Shown piece by piece: positions 15,936 to 24,768 of a stretch of DNA of 34,743 nt. The position numbers were made by a program, and so were the translations under genes. The notes below the pieces were generated by a model, which worked only from the letters and a program-made list of their open reading frames with translations, made no database searches and was not told the origin of the DNA. Source of the stretch: an uncultured Saprospiraceae bacterium (GTDB lineage Bacteria > Bacteroidota > Bacteroidia > Chitinophagales > Saprospiraceae); NCBI GenBank assembly GCA_937974625.1, contig CALJVJ010000207.1:1-34743 (forward strand), given 5' to 3'. The first letter of the stretch is position 1. Each line of letters begins with the position of its first letter.

Positions 15936-16130
15936 ATAATTAATTCAATTTAAAAAAAGTTAGAAAATAAATGATAAAGAGTAGTTAATTCAAATTTTAA
16001 AAGCGTCAATTAATTCAATTAAAAAGAGTAAATAATTCAGTTTTAAAAAAGTTAGAAATTAAATTATAGAAGAGTAGTTAATTCAATTTTAAAAGCGTCA
16101 ATTAATTCAATTAAAAAGAGTAAACAAATT
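15936..16130 (+). repeat. Nested tandem repeat: 23-bp unit, four-unit 92-bp super-repeat
   Basis: About eight units of 22-24 bases each start with GT and run through TTAATTCAATT-like sequence to AAAAAGA or AAAAGC. GTCAATTAATTCAATTAAAA occurs twice, once in each super-repeat. The AGTTAG word at 15958 recurs at 16050, a period of 92 = 4 x 23. The array lies between the stop at 15923 and the hairpins at 16132-16195, so it should be transcribed as 3' UTR. There are no unique spacers, so it is not CRISPR. Confidence 0.85.
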
Positions 16131-16131
16131 C

Positions 16132-16204
16132 GCCCAAAATTTGGGCCATAGTTATTATCGGTTTTATAATCTTATGGGTTATAATCCGATAATAGCTTTT
16201 TAAA
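16132..16204 (+). terminator. Double hairpin terminator of the T9SS type A gene
   Basis: GCCCAAA and TTTGGGC (16132-16146) form a small tight hairpin. A second, longer stem pairs about 16151-16170 with 16176-16195 (core TTATTATCGG with CCGATAATA, one mispair and a small bulge) and ends in TTTTT. It lies before a convergent helicase gene. Confidence 0.6.
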
Positions 16205-16233
16205 ATAACTTCCTACTACCATTCTTATTGGGA

Positions 16234-17481
16234 CTATTTTTTCTTTTTCCTTTTTCTTCTTTGCGTCTTTTCAAATGCATCCATTTCTTCTTTCAATCCT
16301 TTCCAATCTGGCTTAACATCTGTAGAAAAGGTAATCGTCGCATCATAATCTTCCTTATCCAATTCCATCACCGTAATAGGTTTTGTGATGTAATTTTCTA
16401 TAGCTTCTAATAACTCTTTTTCTTCAGGGCTACAAAAAGAAATGGCATACCCTCTATGAGTGCCTCTTCCTGTCCGCCCAATTCGATGGACATAATTTTC
16501 AGCTTGTTCTGGCAAGTCGTAATTGACCACATAAGTCACATTTGGAATATCGATGCCTCTTGCCGATACATCTGTAGCGATTAAAACTTTTACCGCCCCT
16601 GTTTTGAATTCTTTCATTACTGCAAATCGGTCTTTTTGTCCTTTATCTCCATGAATCGTCAAGGTATTAATTTCTACCCTAGCCATTGCCTTTTTAACCC
16701 TTTCTGCTCTTACTTTGGTCCGAACAAAAATCAATATTTTTGCTTCCTCATTTTGGTTGATTAGCCGTTCTAAAAAGAAACGTTTATCGTCCATGTCCAC
16801 ATAAGTAACAAAGTGGTCAACTCGCTTAGATACAGGGTCTTTAGGAGAAATTTGGATACGGATAGCTGCTTTACTCACTAGAGAATAAGCAATCTTTTTG
16901 ATTTTCTCGTTGATGGTTGCTGAGAAAAATAGGGTTTGTCTTTTCTTGGGCAAAAAGCGCAGTACATCTCGAATATCTTTGATAAATCCTAAATCAAGCA
17001 TGTGGTCTGCTTCATCCAAAATCAACATTTCTACTCGCTCCAAATTTAAATGCTTTTGGCTTATTAAATCGAACATCCGTCCGGGTGTTGCGACCAAAAT
17101 ATCGATACCTTTTTGTAGTTTAGCAATTTGAGCATCTTGCTCTACTCCACCAAATATAGCAAAGGTATTGACTTTTGTATGGCGCCCTAAATCTAAAAAT
17201 ACATCATTGATTTGAATTGCTAATTCTCTGGTAGGAACCATTACCAAACACTTAATTCCATCAGGCCGTTTACGCCCTTGCTTTTGGTCATGAAGGATAC
17301 TTAATATTGGTATGGCAAAGGCTGCCGTTTTTCCTGTGCCTGTTTGTGCAATGGCTAATAAATCCTCTCCCTTAAGAATATTTGGAATGGCTTTATACTG
17401 AATATCTGTTGGCCGTTTAAAGCCTAATTTAGCGATACTTTTTTTAATGTCTGGTGATATGCGGTAGTCCTCAAATTTCAT
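16234..17481 (-). CDS. DEAD-box RNA helicase, RhlE-like
   Basis: This 415-residue protein has the full set of motifs: Q motif PTDIQYKAIP (24-33), motif I AQTGTGKT (45-52), Ia PTRELAIQ, Ib TPGR, motif II DEAD (156-159), III SAT (187-189), IV ILIFVRTK, V ATDVSARGID and VI HRIGRTGR (about 331-338). The tail is short and very basic (TQRRKRKKKK), as in RhlE-type enzymes that unwind short RNA duplexes in ribosome assembly or mRNA decay, often at low temperature. It is a single-gene unit with a TAnnTTTG box just upstream. The exact subfamily (RhlE or CshA-like) cannot be settled by eye. Confidence 0.93.
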   Translation of the reverse strand: MKFEDYRISPDIKKSIAKLGFKRPTDIQYKAIPNILKGEDLLAIAQTGTGKTAAFAIPILSILHDQKQGRKRPDGIKCLVMVPTRELAIQINDVFLDLGRHTKVNTFAIFGGVEQDAQIAKLQKGIDILVATPGRMFDLISQKHLNLERVEMLILDEADHMLDLGFIKDIRDVLRFLPKKRQTLFFSATINEKIKKIAYSLVSKAAIRIQISPKDPVSKRVDHFVTYVDMDDKRFFLERLINQNEEAKILIFVRTKVRAERVKKAMARVEINTLTIHGDKGQKDRFAVMKEFKTGAVKVLIATDVSARGIDIPNVTYVVNYDLPEQAENYVHRIGRTGRGTHRGYAISFCSPEEKELLEAIENYITKPITVMELDKEDYDATITFSTDVKPDWKGLKEEMDAFEKTQRRKRKKKK

Positions 17482-17500
17482 AAAGAGTCGAAAGTTTGAA

Positions 17501-17508
17501 CAAAGGTA
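17501..17508 (-). promoter_or_regulatory. Candidate -7 box (TACCTTTG) for the helicase gene
   Basis: On the minus strand TACCTTTG is an exact TAnnTTTG match about 20 bases before the ATG at 17481, implying a short leader. No TTTG -33 box lies 19 bases further. Confidence 0.35.
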
Positions 17509-17634
17509 AGAAAGGTTATTGGTTATTCGTAGACACCACCCTTTTGTTCGCCTAAATTACAACTCAACAACCTGGAAGATGCTAGCCATATCGGATAGAC
17601 GCATTTCCAAAAAATCACCCCAAATTATCTTCAT

Positions 17635-18705
17635 TTATACCTTATATACAATGGCATTCACATTCATTCCTGCACCTACAGAAGAAAAAACTAAATGGTT
17701 TCCACTTTGAATTTTATGCCCTGCCAATTGTCCTGTCTGAATCAAATCATATAAAATAGGTACAGTCGCTACAGAATTATTACCCATCTTTTCAATACAC
17801 ATAGGCATTACATCCACTGGTACTTCTCTAATACCATATAATCGGAAAAAAGAACGGATAATACCTTCGTCCAATTTGGCATTCGCCTGATGAATGAGCA
17901 CTTTATTGACATCCGAAACATCTAAACCTGCTTTATCTAAACATTTTTTTACTAAAGGAGGTACATTTCTGACAGCATATTTATACAATTTCCTGCCGTG
18001 CATTTTTATATACAATTGTTCTTGGCAAGCTGCAGCTTTATTCGATTTACCCATCCATAAATAAAATGCCTCCTCTACTGCATCCGTACGGGAAGCATGA
18101 GCTAAAATGCCTCTAGTCTCGGTTTCTTCTTTCCCTTCTAAAATAGTTGCACCTGCACCATCTGCATAAATCATACTATCTCTATCGTGCGGGTCAATCA
18201 CTCTTGATAAGGTTTCTGTACCTATTATCATCACTCTTTTAGCTTCTCCTGACTTAAGGTAATAATTTGCTTGTATCATTCCTTGAACCCATCCAGGACA
18301 TCCAAATGCTATGTCATATGCAACACATTCAGGGTTTTTAACACCTAATTTATGTTTCACTCTTGAAGCTAAAGAAGGCATGATATCTACCCGATTACTA
18401 CCTTTGAGTACATCGCCAAAATTATGAGCAACAATAATATAATCTAAGGTTTCTTTGTCAATGGAAGCGGATTGGATAGCCTTTTCGGCCGCAAAAAAAG
18501 CTAAATCAGATGCGGTATGATTATCTTGTGCGTATCTACGCTCTCTAATTTCAGTTATCTCATTTAGCTTTTGAACAACTTCGGAGTTTGGTTTGGTAAC
18601 TTTTGCTCCTTCTGCATCAAAAAACTCATGATTTAAAAATGCTGCATTGGGAACTACTAGTTCTGGCAAATAGTGCCCAGAGCCTATAATTATTGAGTTT
18701 ATCAT
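17635..18705 (-). CDS. 3-oxoacyl-ACP synthase III (FabH-like) ketosynthase
   Basis: This 356-residue thiolase-fold enzyme has the KASIII triad: Cys136 in AFGCPGWVQG, His272 in VLIHQANAKLDE and Asn310 in EKMGNNSVATVP. The glycine-rich DGAGATILEG and the closing SSVGAGMNVNAIVYK also fit. FabH joins an acyl-CoA primer to malonyl-ACP to begin fatty-acid synthesis; relatives make other beta-keto products. It is not next to other fab genes, and it is longer than housekeeping FabH (about 320), so it may be one of the extra Bacteroidota KASIII-type proteins with a special primer. The promoter region carries a striking 18-bp palindrome inside an 11-bp inverted repeat. Confidence 0.88.
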   Translation of the reverse strand: MINSIIIGSGHYLPELVVPNAAFLNHEFFDAEGAKVTKPNSEVVQKLNEITEIRERRYAQDNHTASDLAFFAAEKAIQSASIDKETLDYIIVAHNFGDVLKGSNRVDIMPSLASRVKHKLGVKNPECVAYDIAFGCPGWVQGMIQANYYLKSGEAKRVMIIGTETLSRVIDPHDRDSMIYADGAGATILEGKEETETRGILAHASRTDAVEEAFYLWMGKSNKAAACQEQLYIKMHGRKLYKYAVRNVPPLVKKCLDKAGLDVSDVNKVLIHQANAKLDEGIIRSFFRLYGIREVPVDVMPMCIEKMGNNSVATVPILYDLIQTGQLAGHKIQSGNHLVFSSVGAGMNVNAIVYKV

Positions 18706-18706
18706 A

Positions 18707-18797
18707 ATAGTTTGCGTGAAATACTAATCTTTTAAGTTAAAGAATTACCTAGAACCCCAAAACTTAGCGAATATTCGCTAATCTCTACGCAAACTAT
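18707..18797 (-). promoter_or_regulatory. Nested inverted repeats upstream of the FabH-like gene (candidate operator)
   Basis: TTAGCGAATATTCGCTAA at 18764-18781 is an 18-bp perfect palindrome. It is enclosed by ATAGTTTGCGT (18707-18717, overlapping the start codon) and its exact complement ACGCAAACTAT (18787-18797). The symmetry and place suggest a regulator binding site, or an alternative RNA structure that could close the start codon. Confidence 0.5.
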
Positions 18798-18828
18798 AAA
18801 AAAGAAAGGATTTTTTTAACTTCAAATA

Positions 18829-18870
18829 AGACTAATCTACGGCTTTCAACTTAATAATTAGTCTATTTTT
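18829..18870. terminator. Weak stem between the glycosyltransferase and FabH-like genes
   Basis: AGACTAAT (18829-18836) pairs exactly with ATTAGTCT (18857-18864), with ATTTTT after it on the plus strand. Only minus-strand genes flank it, and on that strand the tail is poor in T, so a terminator role for the gene at 18943 is doubtful. Confidence 0.25.
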
Positions 18871-18942
18871 CCCTTTAATTTGTTCAATTTTTCAAGTACT
18901 TTTTTAACCAAAGCCCAAAAAAAATACTAGTTAACGACTTCC

Positions 18943-20127
18943 CTAAGCTCGTTTTGCTCGTTCCCATAAAACGGATTGATTGCCCTTTAAAAAACGGAAG
19001 AATCCTCGATACACTGCGTAGTGCATCACACAAAAATAATAAGGGACAAATAGGGCTTTAATACGGAGCTTTCTTTTTTCAAAAAGATAACCTATTAAAG
19101 CCAATAAATAAAAGGCAATTTGTAATAAAAGTACAATTTGATAGAATTGATTCCCTTGTTGAGCTAAGATTATATTGGCAATCAAAATAATAGGTAAGGT
19201 TGCGGGTACCACAAACCATCTAAACACTCTGCGAGATATAAATTGAAAAGAAAGTCTTCCATATTTGAAAATATTGAACAATCGGGATAATCTTGTTACT
19301 GCCTGAAACCCGCCTGCCGCTATCCTAATTTTCCTTTTTAGTTCTTCTTTTACAGAAGCAGATTGGCTTTCCATTGCATAAGCATTAGGCGCATAGGCAA
19401 TTTTATATCCATTGGTAGCGATGGTCATAGTCAAGAAAAAATCCTCTATTATACTATCCCTAGGAATAGTAGGCGACAATTCGGTGCGGATAGCAAACAG
19501 CTCCCCTGCGGCACCTATAACGGAATAAAATTGTGCATCCAGATTTTTTAAAAAAGACTCATATTTCCAATAAATTCCCTCACCAGCAGCTGTGGCATCC
19601 CCTGTTTGTTCTTGATAAATTCGCTTTTCTCCGGAAACTACACCAACTTTAGGATTGGCAAAATGTTTAACGATATTTATAATCGCTTCTTCATTAACCA
19701 TGGCATTGGCATCCGTAAAAACCGCTATTGGGGTCTTTATTTCTGGCATAATTCGTTCAACAGCTGCTATTTTACCATTGCGTTCTGGCTTATAAAAATG
19801 CCGAAAGGATACTCCTTCAGGAACATTATAATGGTCAATTAGATTCATCGTCCCGTCATTGGAACCATCTGTTACTAACAAAAAATGTAATTTTTCTTTT
19901 GGATATTTTAAAGCTAAAGAATTGGCAATTTTGTCTACTATCCATCGCTCCTCATTATAGGCAGGAATAACAAAAGTTACTTCAGGTTCATAATTAGGAA
20001 TGATATCAGCCTCTTTATTGAGTCCTAAAAAATTTCTAATTTTAACAAATAAAAAAATAAAAATTGGATAGCCTATAAAATTATAAAATACTATGGCTAT
20101 ACCCACCCAAAAAACAGTTTCCCACAT
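18943..20127 (-). CDS. Membrane-bound family 2 glycosyltransferase
   Basis: This 394-residue protein has an N-terminal membrane helix (about 3-30), then a GT-A domain: FVIPAYNEERWIVDKI (52-67), LLVTDGSNDGT (83-93), VFTDANAMVNEEA with the DxD-like TDAN (138-141), and the acceptor-site EDFFLT (228-233). Two to three more membrane helices follow (about 290-365). The layout matches processive synthases (IcaA, hyaluronan or cellulose synthase-like) and simpler single-transfer enzymes. The usual QxxRW motif is not clear; the region after the ED pair reads ELKRKIRIAAGGFQ. It probably builds a surface or exopolysaccharide; the sugar is unknown. No sugar-pathway genes are next to it. Confidence 0.87.
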   Translation of the reverse strand: MWETVFWVGIAIVFYNFIGYPIFIFLFVKIRNFLGLNKEADIIPNYEPEVTFVIPAYNEERWIVDKIANSLALKYPKEKLHFLLVTDGSNDGTMNLIDHYNVPEGVSFRHFYKPERNGKIAAVERIMPEIKTPIAVFTDANAMVNEEAIINIVKHFANPKVGVVSGEKRIYQEQTGDATAAGEGIYWKYESFLKNLDAQFYSVIGAAGELFAIRTELSPTIPRDSIIEDFFLTMTIATNGYKIAYAPNAYAMESQSASVKEELKRKIRIAAGGFQAVTRLSRLFNIFKYGRLSFQFISRRVFRWFVVPATLPIILIANIILAQQGNQFYQIVLLLQIAFYLLALIGYLFEKRKLRIKALFVPYYFCVMHYAVYRGFFRFLKGNQSVLWERAKRA

Positions 20128-20538
20128 TTTTTAAAATATTTGTGTATTTTTCATGTAATAGTATTGTCAGGTAATTGAGGGAGGTGCAAATTGGTGTTTA
20201 TAAAAAAATTATAATAATACAGCAATATAATTACAATTCTCTTACTTTTTCAAGTAATTTTTTATAAGTTTGGCATTCGGTGCAAAAAAATGTCACATTC
20301 CAATTTTTAAACTGATTTAACTCCTAAAATCGATATTTCTGCAATTGTAAGAAAAATGATTTTTGGTAGCTATTTCCTACAAAATGAACACCTTATCTTT
20401 TTTCAAATTATTAGGTTTCATTAAAAATTTAGTTATTCAAAAAATAGGCTTGTTTTTTGCATCTTAGTTCAAAACTACACACACATAAATTTAATAATTA
20501 CCTTCAATTTCGCTCATAGAGTTGAAGGAAAAAATACT
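20128..20538. other. Non-coding divergent region upstream of the OmpA-type gene
   Basis: No gene or strong structure was found. A weak imperfect hairpin (GTAG...CTAC) lies near 20366-20380. TAGGCTTG near 20444 is one mismatch from the -7 box. The promoters of the two divergent flanking genes should lie here. Confidence 0.4.
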
Positions 20539-21348
20539 ATGAGAAAAACATACTTTCTTTTATTCTTATTGATGGCATGGGGCTTCCTATTTTGGTACCA
20601 TTATGTATATAACATTAAACAAATCGGTACTTCCTCCGCTGAACCTGACACAATAACTGTACCCGAAGCATCTCCTAAAGAAATTTCTACCACAACTAGT
20701 CCCTTATTATTCAAACCTAAGACTTACGGGCTAATCTTAGGAGGAGCCAATGATGATGTCATTAATGGTATTCTCGAACAAGGTAATGCCGACCAATTAT
20801 TACAAATAACTGGATTTCATACCCTACAAGAACAAGCCGGCTTAGATTATGATTTGGGGCACGCAAGGGCAATGGAATTAAAAAAATTACTATTAGATAA
20901 TTTAAGCGAGGATAGAATTGAGGTTTTTTCAGATACAATTAGTAACTTTAAACTAACAGAAGATAGTTTATTTGCAGGGGTGAGTTATGAATGGGTAGAC
21001 CATTATGTGCCAAATCAACCTACAAACTATTTTTTGATAGACCATGATACGAAGCGCGTCAAGACTGAATTGTTTGAAGCCATCATTGAGGAGGTCGCTC
21101 AAAGATTAGTCGCTAATGGTGGTAAAGTCGTCATCAATGGACATACAGATGCAAGTGGAGATAAGGAATTAAATTTCACCATTGCCTTAAGAAATGCCAA
21201 AGATATCAGAGATGAATTAAAAGCTAAAGGGGTGGACAATAAGCAAATTGAAACAACTTCTAGAGGAGAAGAATCACCAATTGCAGATAACGAAACGGAA
21301 CAAGGGCGAAAAAGTAATCGCAGAATTGAAATTCAAATTGAAGAATAA
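20539..21348 (+). CDS. Membrane-anchored OmpA-family protein
   Basis: This 269-residue protein has one N-terminal membrane segment (about 4-26, FLLFLLMAWGFLFWYHYV) with no clear cleavage site, so it is probably an inner-membrane anchor with a periplasmic body. The C-terminal ~100 residues are an OmpA-like peptidoglycan-binding domain: VVINGHTDASGDKELNFTIA around His202, then LRNAKDIRDELKAKGVD and GRKSNRRIEIQI. An earlier stretch (about 90-135, LLQITGFHTLQEQAGLDYDL, then ARAMELKKLLLDN) looks like a second, degenerate OmpA domain. It would clamp the membrane to peptidoglycan. The next gene starts 16 bases after the stop, so the two are surely cotranscribed. Confidence 0.85.
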   Translation: MRKTYFLLFLLMAWGFLFWYHYVYNIKQIGTSSAEPDTITVPEASPKEISTTTSPLLFKPKTYGLILGGANDDVINGILEQGNADQLLQITGFHTLQEQAGLDYDLGHARAMELKKLLLDNLSEDRIEVFSDTISNFKLTEDSLFAGVSYEWVDHYVPNQPTNYFLIDHDTKRVKTELFEAIIEEVAQRLVANGGKVVINGHTDASGDKELNFTIALRNAKDIRDELKAKGVDNKQIETTSRGEESPIADNETEQGRKSNRRIEIQIEE

Positions 21349-21364
21349 TTACTAAATATAAACA

Positions 21365-23326
21365 ATGAATTTATTTTTATTAGATGGATCTATAATAAGC
21401 GCTACTATTGATGTAGGTTTTTTATTTGTTGGTGCAATGGCCTTAACTTCATTGTTTTGGTATTTTGGTTGGCATAAAAAGGACAGAGATACCATTGATA
21501 CTTTAAAAAAATCGCTAGATAAAGTTCAACCTCAGCATGATGTTTTACAGAATCAACATGAGCATCTTAAATCGGAGCATGCTAAAGTAAAGCAAGGATT
21601 ATCTGATTTAATGGAAAATTATCAATTGCTCAATACGAAGCATGAAGATTTTATAGCTAATCAGTCCTCTAAGAAAAATTTGTACGAACAAGTCGATGAA
21701 GAACGACAATCGCTTTTGGATAGTTATGAATCTTTGGAAAATAATTTTAATGCATTAGATGCTAAGTATAATGATGCCGAAACTACCCTTGACCGCTTGG
21801 AAGAAGAAATTGAAAATATCAAAGAAGAAAAGAATGAGTTATTATTAGATAATACTCATCTCAGAAAAAAAATACTCAAGTTGCAAAATTCAGCTTCTGT
21901 AGCTGATGGTACAAATTTAGCGGATTCGACCGATTTTGAGGAAGGGTCCACCGCTGAAGACGATGAAATCGAAAAACTCATTGGTGCAGCTAAAGGGCAA
22001 CAATTTTCTAGCAGCCAAAATATTATAGCTTTTAGCAAAGAGGCAGCAACAGAAAGTGGTCCAACGGATACTGCTTTACAAGCAGAATTAGAAAACCTCA
22101 AAGCAGATTATCACAAGTTACAAGTTGAGCACCAATCATTAAATAAACAATTTGAAGCATTAAAAAATACGCATGATGAATTGATTGAATCCAATCAAAC
22201 GCTCAAAGCAGAAAAAAGAAATGGCTCCTCGGAAAAGATACTTTCTCAACTTCAAGATGAACATAGCAGCCTTCAAGATGATTTTGTCACCTTGACAATG
22301 GAATTGAATAATAAAGTGTTACCACAATTGAGAGCCACTCAGTCTTTACTAAATAAAAAGGAAGAAAAGTATCGAAACTTATTGGCGAAAATGGATGCGC
22401 AAACAGCTAAATACCAGAATTCCTCTAATCAACTGAAAAGTTTTGAAGGAGTCAGAGCTACTAGTCAAGCACTTTATACTAGTAATAAATCCTTGGCCGA
22501 AAAGAATACAGACTTGGAGCGAAAATATGAAAAATTAAGTGGAGAATATGCTGGTCTACATTCTCAATTTAGAATTCTAAGAGACCAATTTGGTATGGTA
22601 GAATCCAAATTAGAATCATCTGAAAATAATGCTACGAATAACTCAGAATTAGCACAACTCTCAAAAGAGTATAGTAGTTTAAAAATTGAATACTTAGCTA
22701 CCGCTGACCAATTCAAAGTACAACAGGAAAGAATTAAAGAGTTAGAAACATTGGTGAATTCTATCAATGAAAGTAGTAGTTATGGAATTATTTATTTACC
22801 ATCTAATCTTCAAGTCATTGAAGGAATTGGACCTAAAATTGAACCAGTTCTTAATAAAGCAGGGATACAAAATTGGTCGGACTTAGCCATTACTGATGTA
22901 TCTACTCTGCAAACGATAATAAAAGAAGCAGGAAAAAGATTTGACCATACAGACCCAACTTCTTGGACGGAACAAGCTCAATTATTGGCTACAGGTAAAT
23001 GGAAAGCATTTAGGGATTTAGAAGCCTCCTTAATTACGGGTAGAAAAACTAAATCTAAGACCAAAGAGTTTGATGATTTAAAGGTAATCGAAGGCATCGG
23101 CCCAAAAATAGAAGTCTTGTTAAATAATTCTAAAATTTATACTTGGAAAAAGTTGTCTAAGACTGGTATTGGAGAATTAAAACGAATTTTAAAAGCAGCT
23201 GGGAGCAAATACCAAGTTCACGACCCAAGTACATGGCCTGAACAAGCAGCATTGGCTGCTACTTGGAATTGGACAGAATTAGAAGCTTTACAGGAGGAAT
23301 TGAAAGGTGGTAGAGCCCAAGCTTAG
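21365..23326 (+). CDS. Membrane-anchored coiled-coil protein with two HhH-like modules
   Basis: This 653-residue protein has an N-terminal membrane helix (about 16-34, FLFVGAMALTSLFWYFGW). Residues ~40-470 are long coiled coil with many Glu, Lys, Gln and Leu, broken near 175-230 by an acidic linker. Two ~80-residue modules follow, starting at about 482 (LQVIEGIGPKIEPVLNKAGI) and 572 (LKVIEGIGPKIEVLLNNSKI), each ending with a DP(T/S)(S/T)W.EQA box and a Trp. The VIEGIGPKIE start is a helix-hairpin-helix-like motif that Bacteroidota also attach to ribosomal L21-type proteins. The pairing with an OmpA-type protein suggests a link between the envelope and a cytoplasmic partner, perhaps nucleic acid. 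The topology is inferred. Confidence 0.82.
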   Translation: MNLFLLDGSIISATIDVGFLFVGAMALTSLFWYFGWHKKDRDTIDTLKKSLDKVQPQHDVLQNQHEHLKSEHAKVKQGLSDLMENYQLLNTKHEDFIANQSSKKNLYEQVDEERQSLLDSYESLENNFNALDAKYNDAETTLDRLEEEIENIKEEKNELLLDNTHLRKKILKLQNSASVADGTNLADSTDFEEGSTAEDDEIEKLIGAAKGQQFSSSQNIIAFSKEAATESGPTDTALQAELENLKADYHKLQVEHQSLNKQFEALKNTHDELIESNQTLKAEKRNGSSEKILSQLQDEHSSLQDDFVTLTMELNNKVLPQLRATQSLLNKKEEKYRNLLAKMDAQTAKYQNSSNQLKSFEGVRATSQALYTSNKSLAEKNTDLERKYEKLSGEYAGLHSQFRILRDQFGMVESKLESSENNATNNSELAQLSKEYSSLKIEYLATADQFKVQQERIKELETLVNSINESSSYGIIYLPSNLQVIEGIGPKIEPVLNKAGIQNWSDLAITDVSTLQTIIKEAGKRFDHTDPTSWTEQAQLLATGKWKAFRDLEASLITGRKTKSKTKEFDDLKVIEGIGPKIEVLLNNSKIYTWKKLSKTGIGELKRILKAAGSKYQVHDPSTWPEQAALAATWNWTELEALQEELKGGRAQA

Positions 23327-23378
23327 ACAATATTCAATCAGCAATAAGATAGTTTATATTAATCTTCTTATTTCAAAT

Positions 23379-23415
23379 AAAAAAAGTCAGATTATTAAAT
23401 AATCTGACTTTTTTA
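23379..23415. terminator. Strong bidirectional terminator
   Basis: AAAAAAGTCAGATTATT and AATAATCTGACTTTTTT are reverse complements almost without a gap; in RNA a small AU-rich loop opens at the tip. T runs close both strands, and the element lies between convergent genes ending at 23326 and 23525. Confidence 0.82.
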
Positions 23416-23524
23416 TTATCCAATTGACGAGTTCCAAAAAGTTGTAATTTGTAATACTTGCTTACAAAAAAATTAAAAAATCTCACTAGATTTTACCTTC
23501 GTCAAACTACCTACTCCTAGTATA

Positions 23525-24724
23525 TTACACAGGTCTTTTTCTACCAGTCACCTTTTCATAAACATACCACACATCCATATTGGGGTCTGGCGGAAGTCCT
23601 TTCCCCATTCTTACCAATTGAAATTGATGCCAAGGTGTTTGGAGCATGCCTGTCATATCAATTTTGTCAACGCCTGTCAATAAATCAGGTACAGTGCAAT
23701 CCGTCATGGCTCCACTTATCAAATCCTTTGCTACATTCGGAAAGACACAAAATGGACGGCCTAATCCTACAAAATCCAATTCCTTATTTTCTATAGCTTT
23801 TGCCATTGTTTCCGCCGTTCTAAAACCACCAGTCAACATTAAAGGACTTTTTACCTTTTCACGGACTTTCACAATAAAATCTATAAAATAGGCTTCTCTC
23901 TTTTTGGTACTTTCTTTTTGCTGCGTTCCAACCATTGCTGCTCGTTCATAAGTTCCACCTGACACTTCAATTAAATCCATCCCTTCAGCATCCAACATTT
24001 GAATCACCTCCATAGACTCTTCTTCTGTAAAGGCACCTCTTTGGAAATCAGCAGAATTAATTTTAATACCCAACGGAAAGTCAGCACCTACTTTTTTCCG
24101 CATATTTCGATAAATCTCTAAGACAAATCTAGCTCTATTTTCTAAGGAACCTCCCCACTTATCTTTTCTAAGATTGGTTAATGGAGATAAAAACTGACTA
24201 ACCAAATAGCCATGTGCTCCATGAATTTGAGCTCCTTTCATACCTGACTTTTTAGCAATCAAGGCAGCAGTGCCATATCTTTCTATTAAATCATAAATTT
24301 CATCTTCCGTTAAGGGACGTGGTTGAATATAAAGACTGCTCGGCATGCCTACATTAGAGGCACTTACTGGAGCTTGGTCCAAATATTTTGGAGATTGACG
24401 TCCAGGGTGATTGATTTGCATCCACAAATGACTTCCACTTGCTTGGGCTTTATTCGTCATCGTGGTATAATCCGCTAAAAATGCTTCATCTTCCGCAATC
24501 ATCACATTGGCATTCACTAAATGTGCTTTGTCAACCATTACATTCCCTGTAAAAAGAATTCCTGCGCCACCTTGCCCCCATTGGTCATATAGATTGAAAA
24601 GCGCCTCAGATGGTCGCCCGTTTGCTTCGGCAATGCCTTCACTTAAAGCAGATTTGGCTATTCTATTTTTTACAGTTACGCCTGTCGGTAATTTAAAAGA
24701 TTGACTTAAGGCATTATTGCTCAT
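23525..24724 (-). CDS. NADH:flavin oxidoreductase, Old Yellow Enzyme family
   Basis: This 399-residue flavin TIM-barrel protein has QINHPGRQS (103-111), the substrate-binding QIHGAHGYLVSQFLSPLTN (166-184) and NLRKDKWGGSLENRARF (184-200), plus LMLTGGFRTAETM and LDFVGLGRPF near the FMN phosphate site. OYE-type enzymes use FMN and NAD(P)H to reduce activated C=C bonds. The N-terminus is single-domain: there is no 2,4-dienoyl-CoA reductase-type iron-sulfur half, so it belongs to the simple OYE-like branch. The substrate is unknown. The gene follows a small lipoprotein gene by 44 bases on the same strand, so they may be cotranscribed. Confidence 0.9.
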   Translation of the reverse strand: MSNNALSQSFKLPTGVTVKNRIAKSALSEGIAEANGRPSEALFNLYDQWGQGGAGILFTGNVMVDKAHLVNANVMIAEDEAFLADYTTMTNKAQASGSHLWMQINHPGRQSPKYLDQAPVSASNVGMPSSLYIQPRPLTEDEIYDLIERYGTAALIAKKSGMKGAQIHGAHGYLVSQFLSPLTNLRKDKWGGSLENRARFVLEIYRNMRKKVGADFPLGIKINSADFQRGAFTEEESMEVIQMLDAEGMDLIEVSGGTYERAAMVGTQQKESTKKREAYFIDFIVKVREKVKSPLMLTGGFRTAETMAKAIENKELDFVGLGRPFCVFPNVAKDLISGAMTDCTVPDLLTGVDKIDMTGMLQTPWHQFQLVRMGKGLPPDPNMDVWYVYEKVTGRKRPV

Positions 24725-24768
24725 AAACTATTTATTTTTTAGTGCTTATTTTTTCTAAATTTGCCTTC

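Noticed and set aside
15936-16130. Possible CRISPR array
   Set aside because: Units are contiguous with no unique spacers, no palindromic repeat, and no cas genes nearby.
16234-20127. Secondary-metabolite or polysaccharide cluster from FabH-like plus glycosyltransferase genes
   Set aside because: No ACP, other ketosynthase, transporter or sugar-pathway genes; the three genes look independent.
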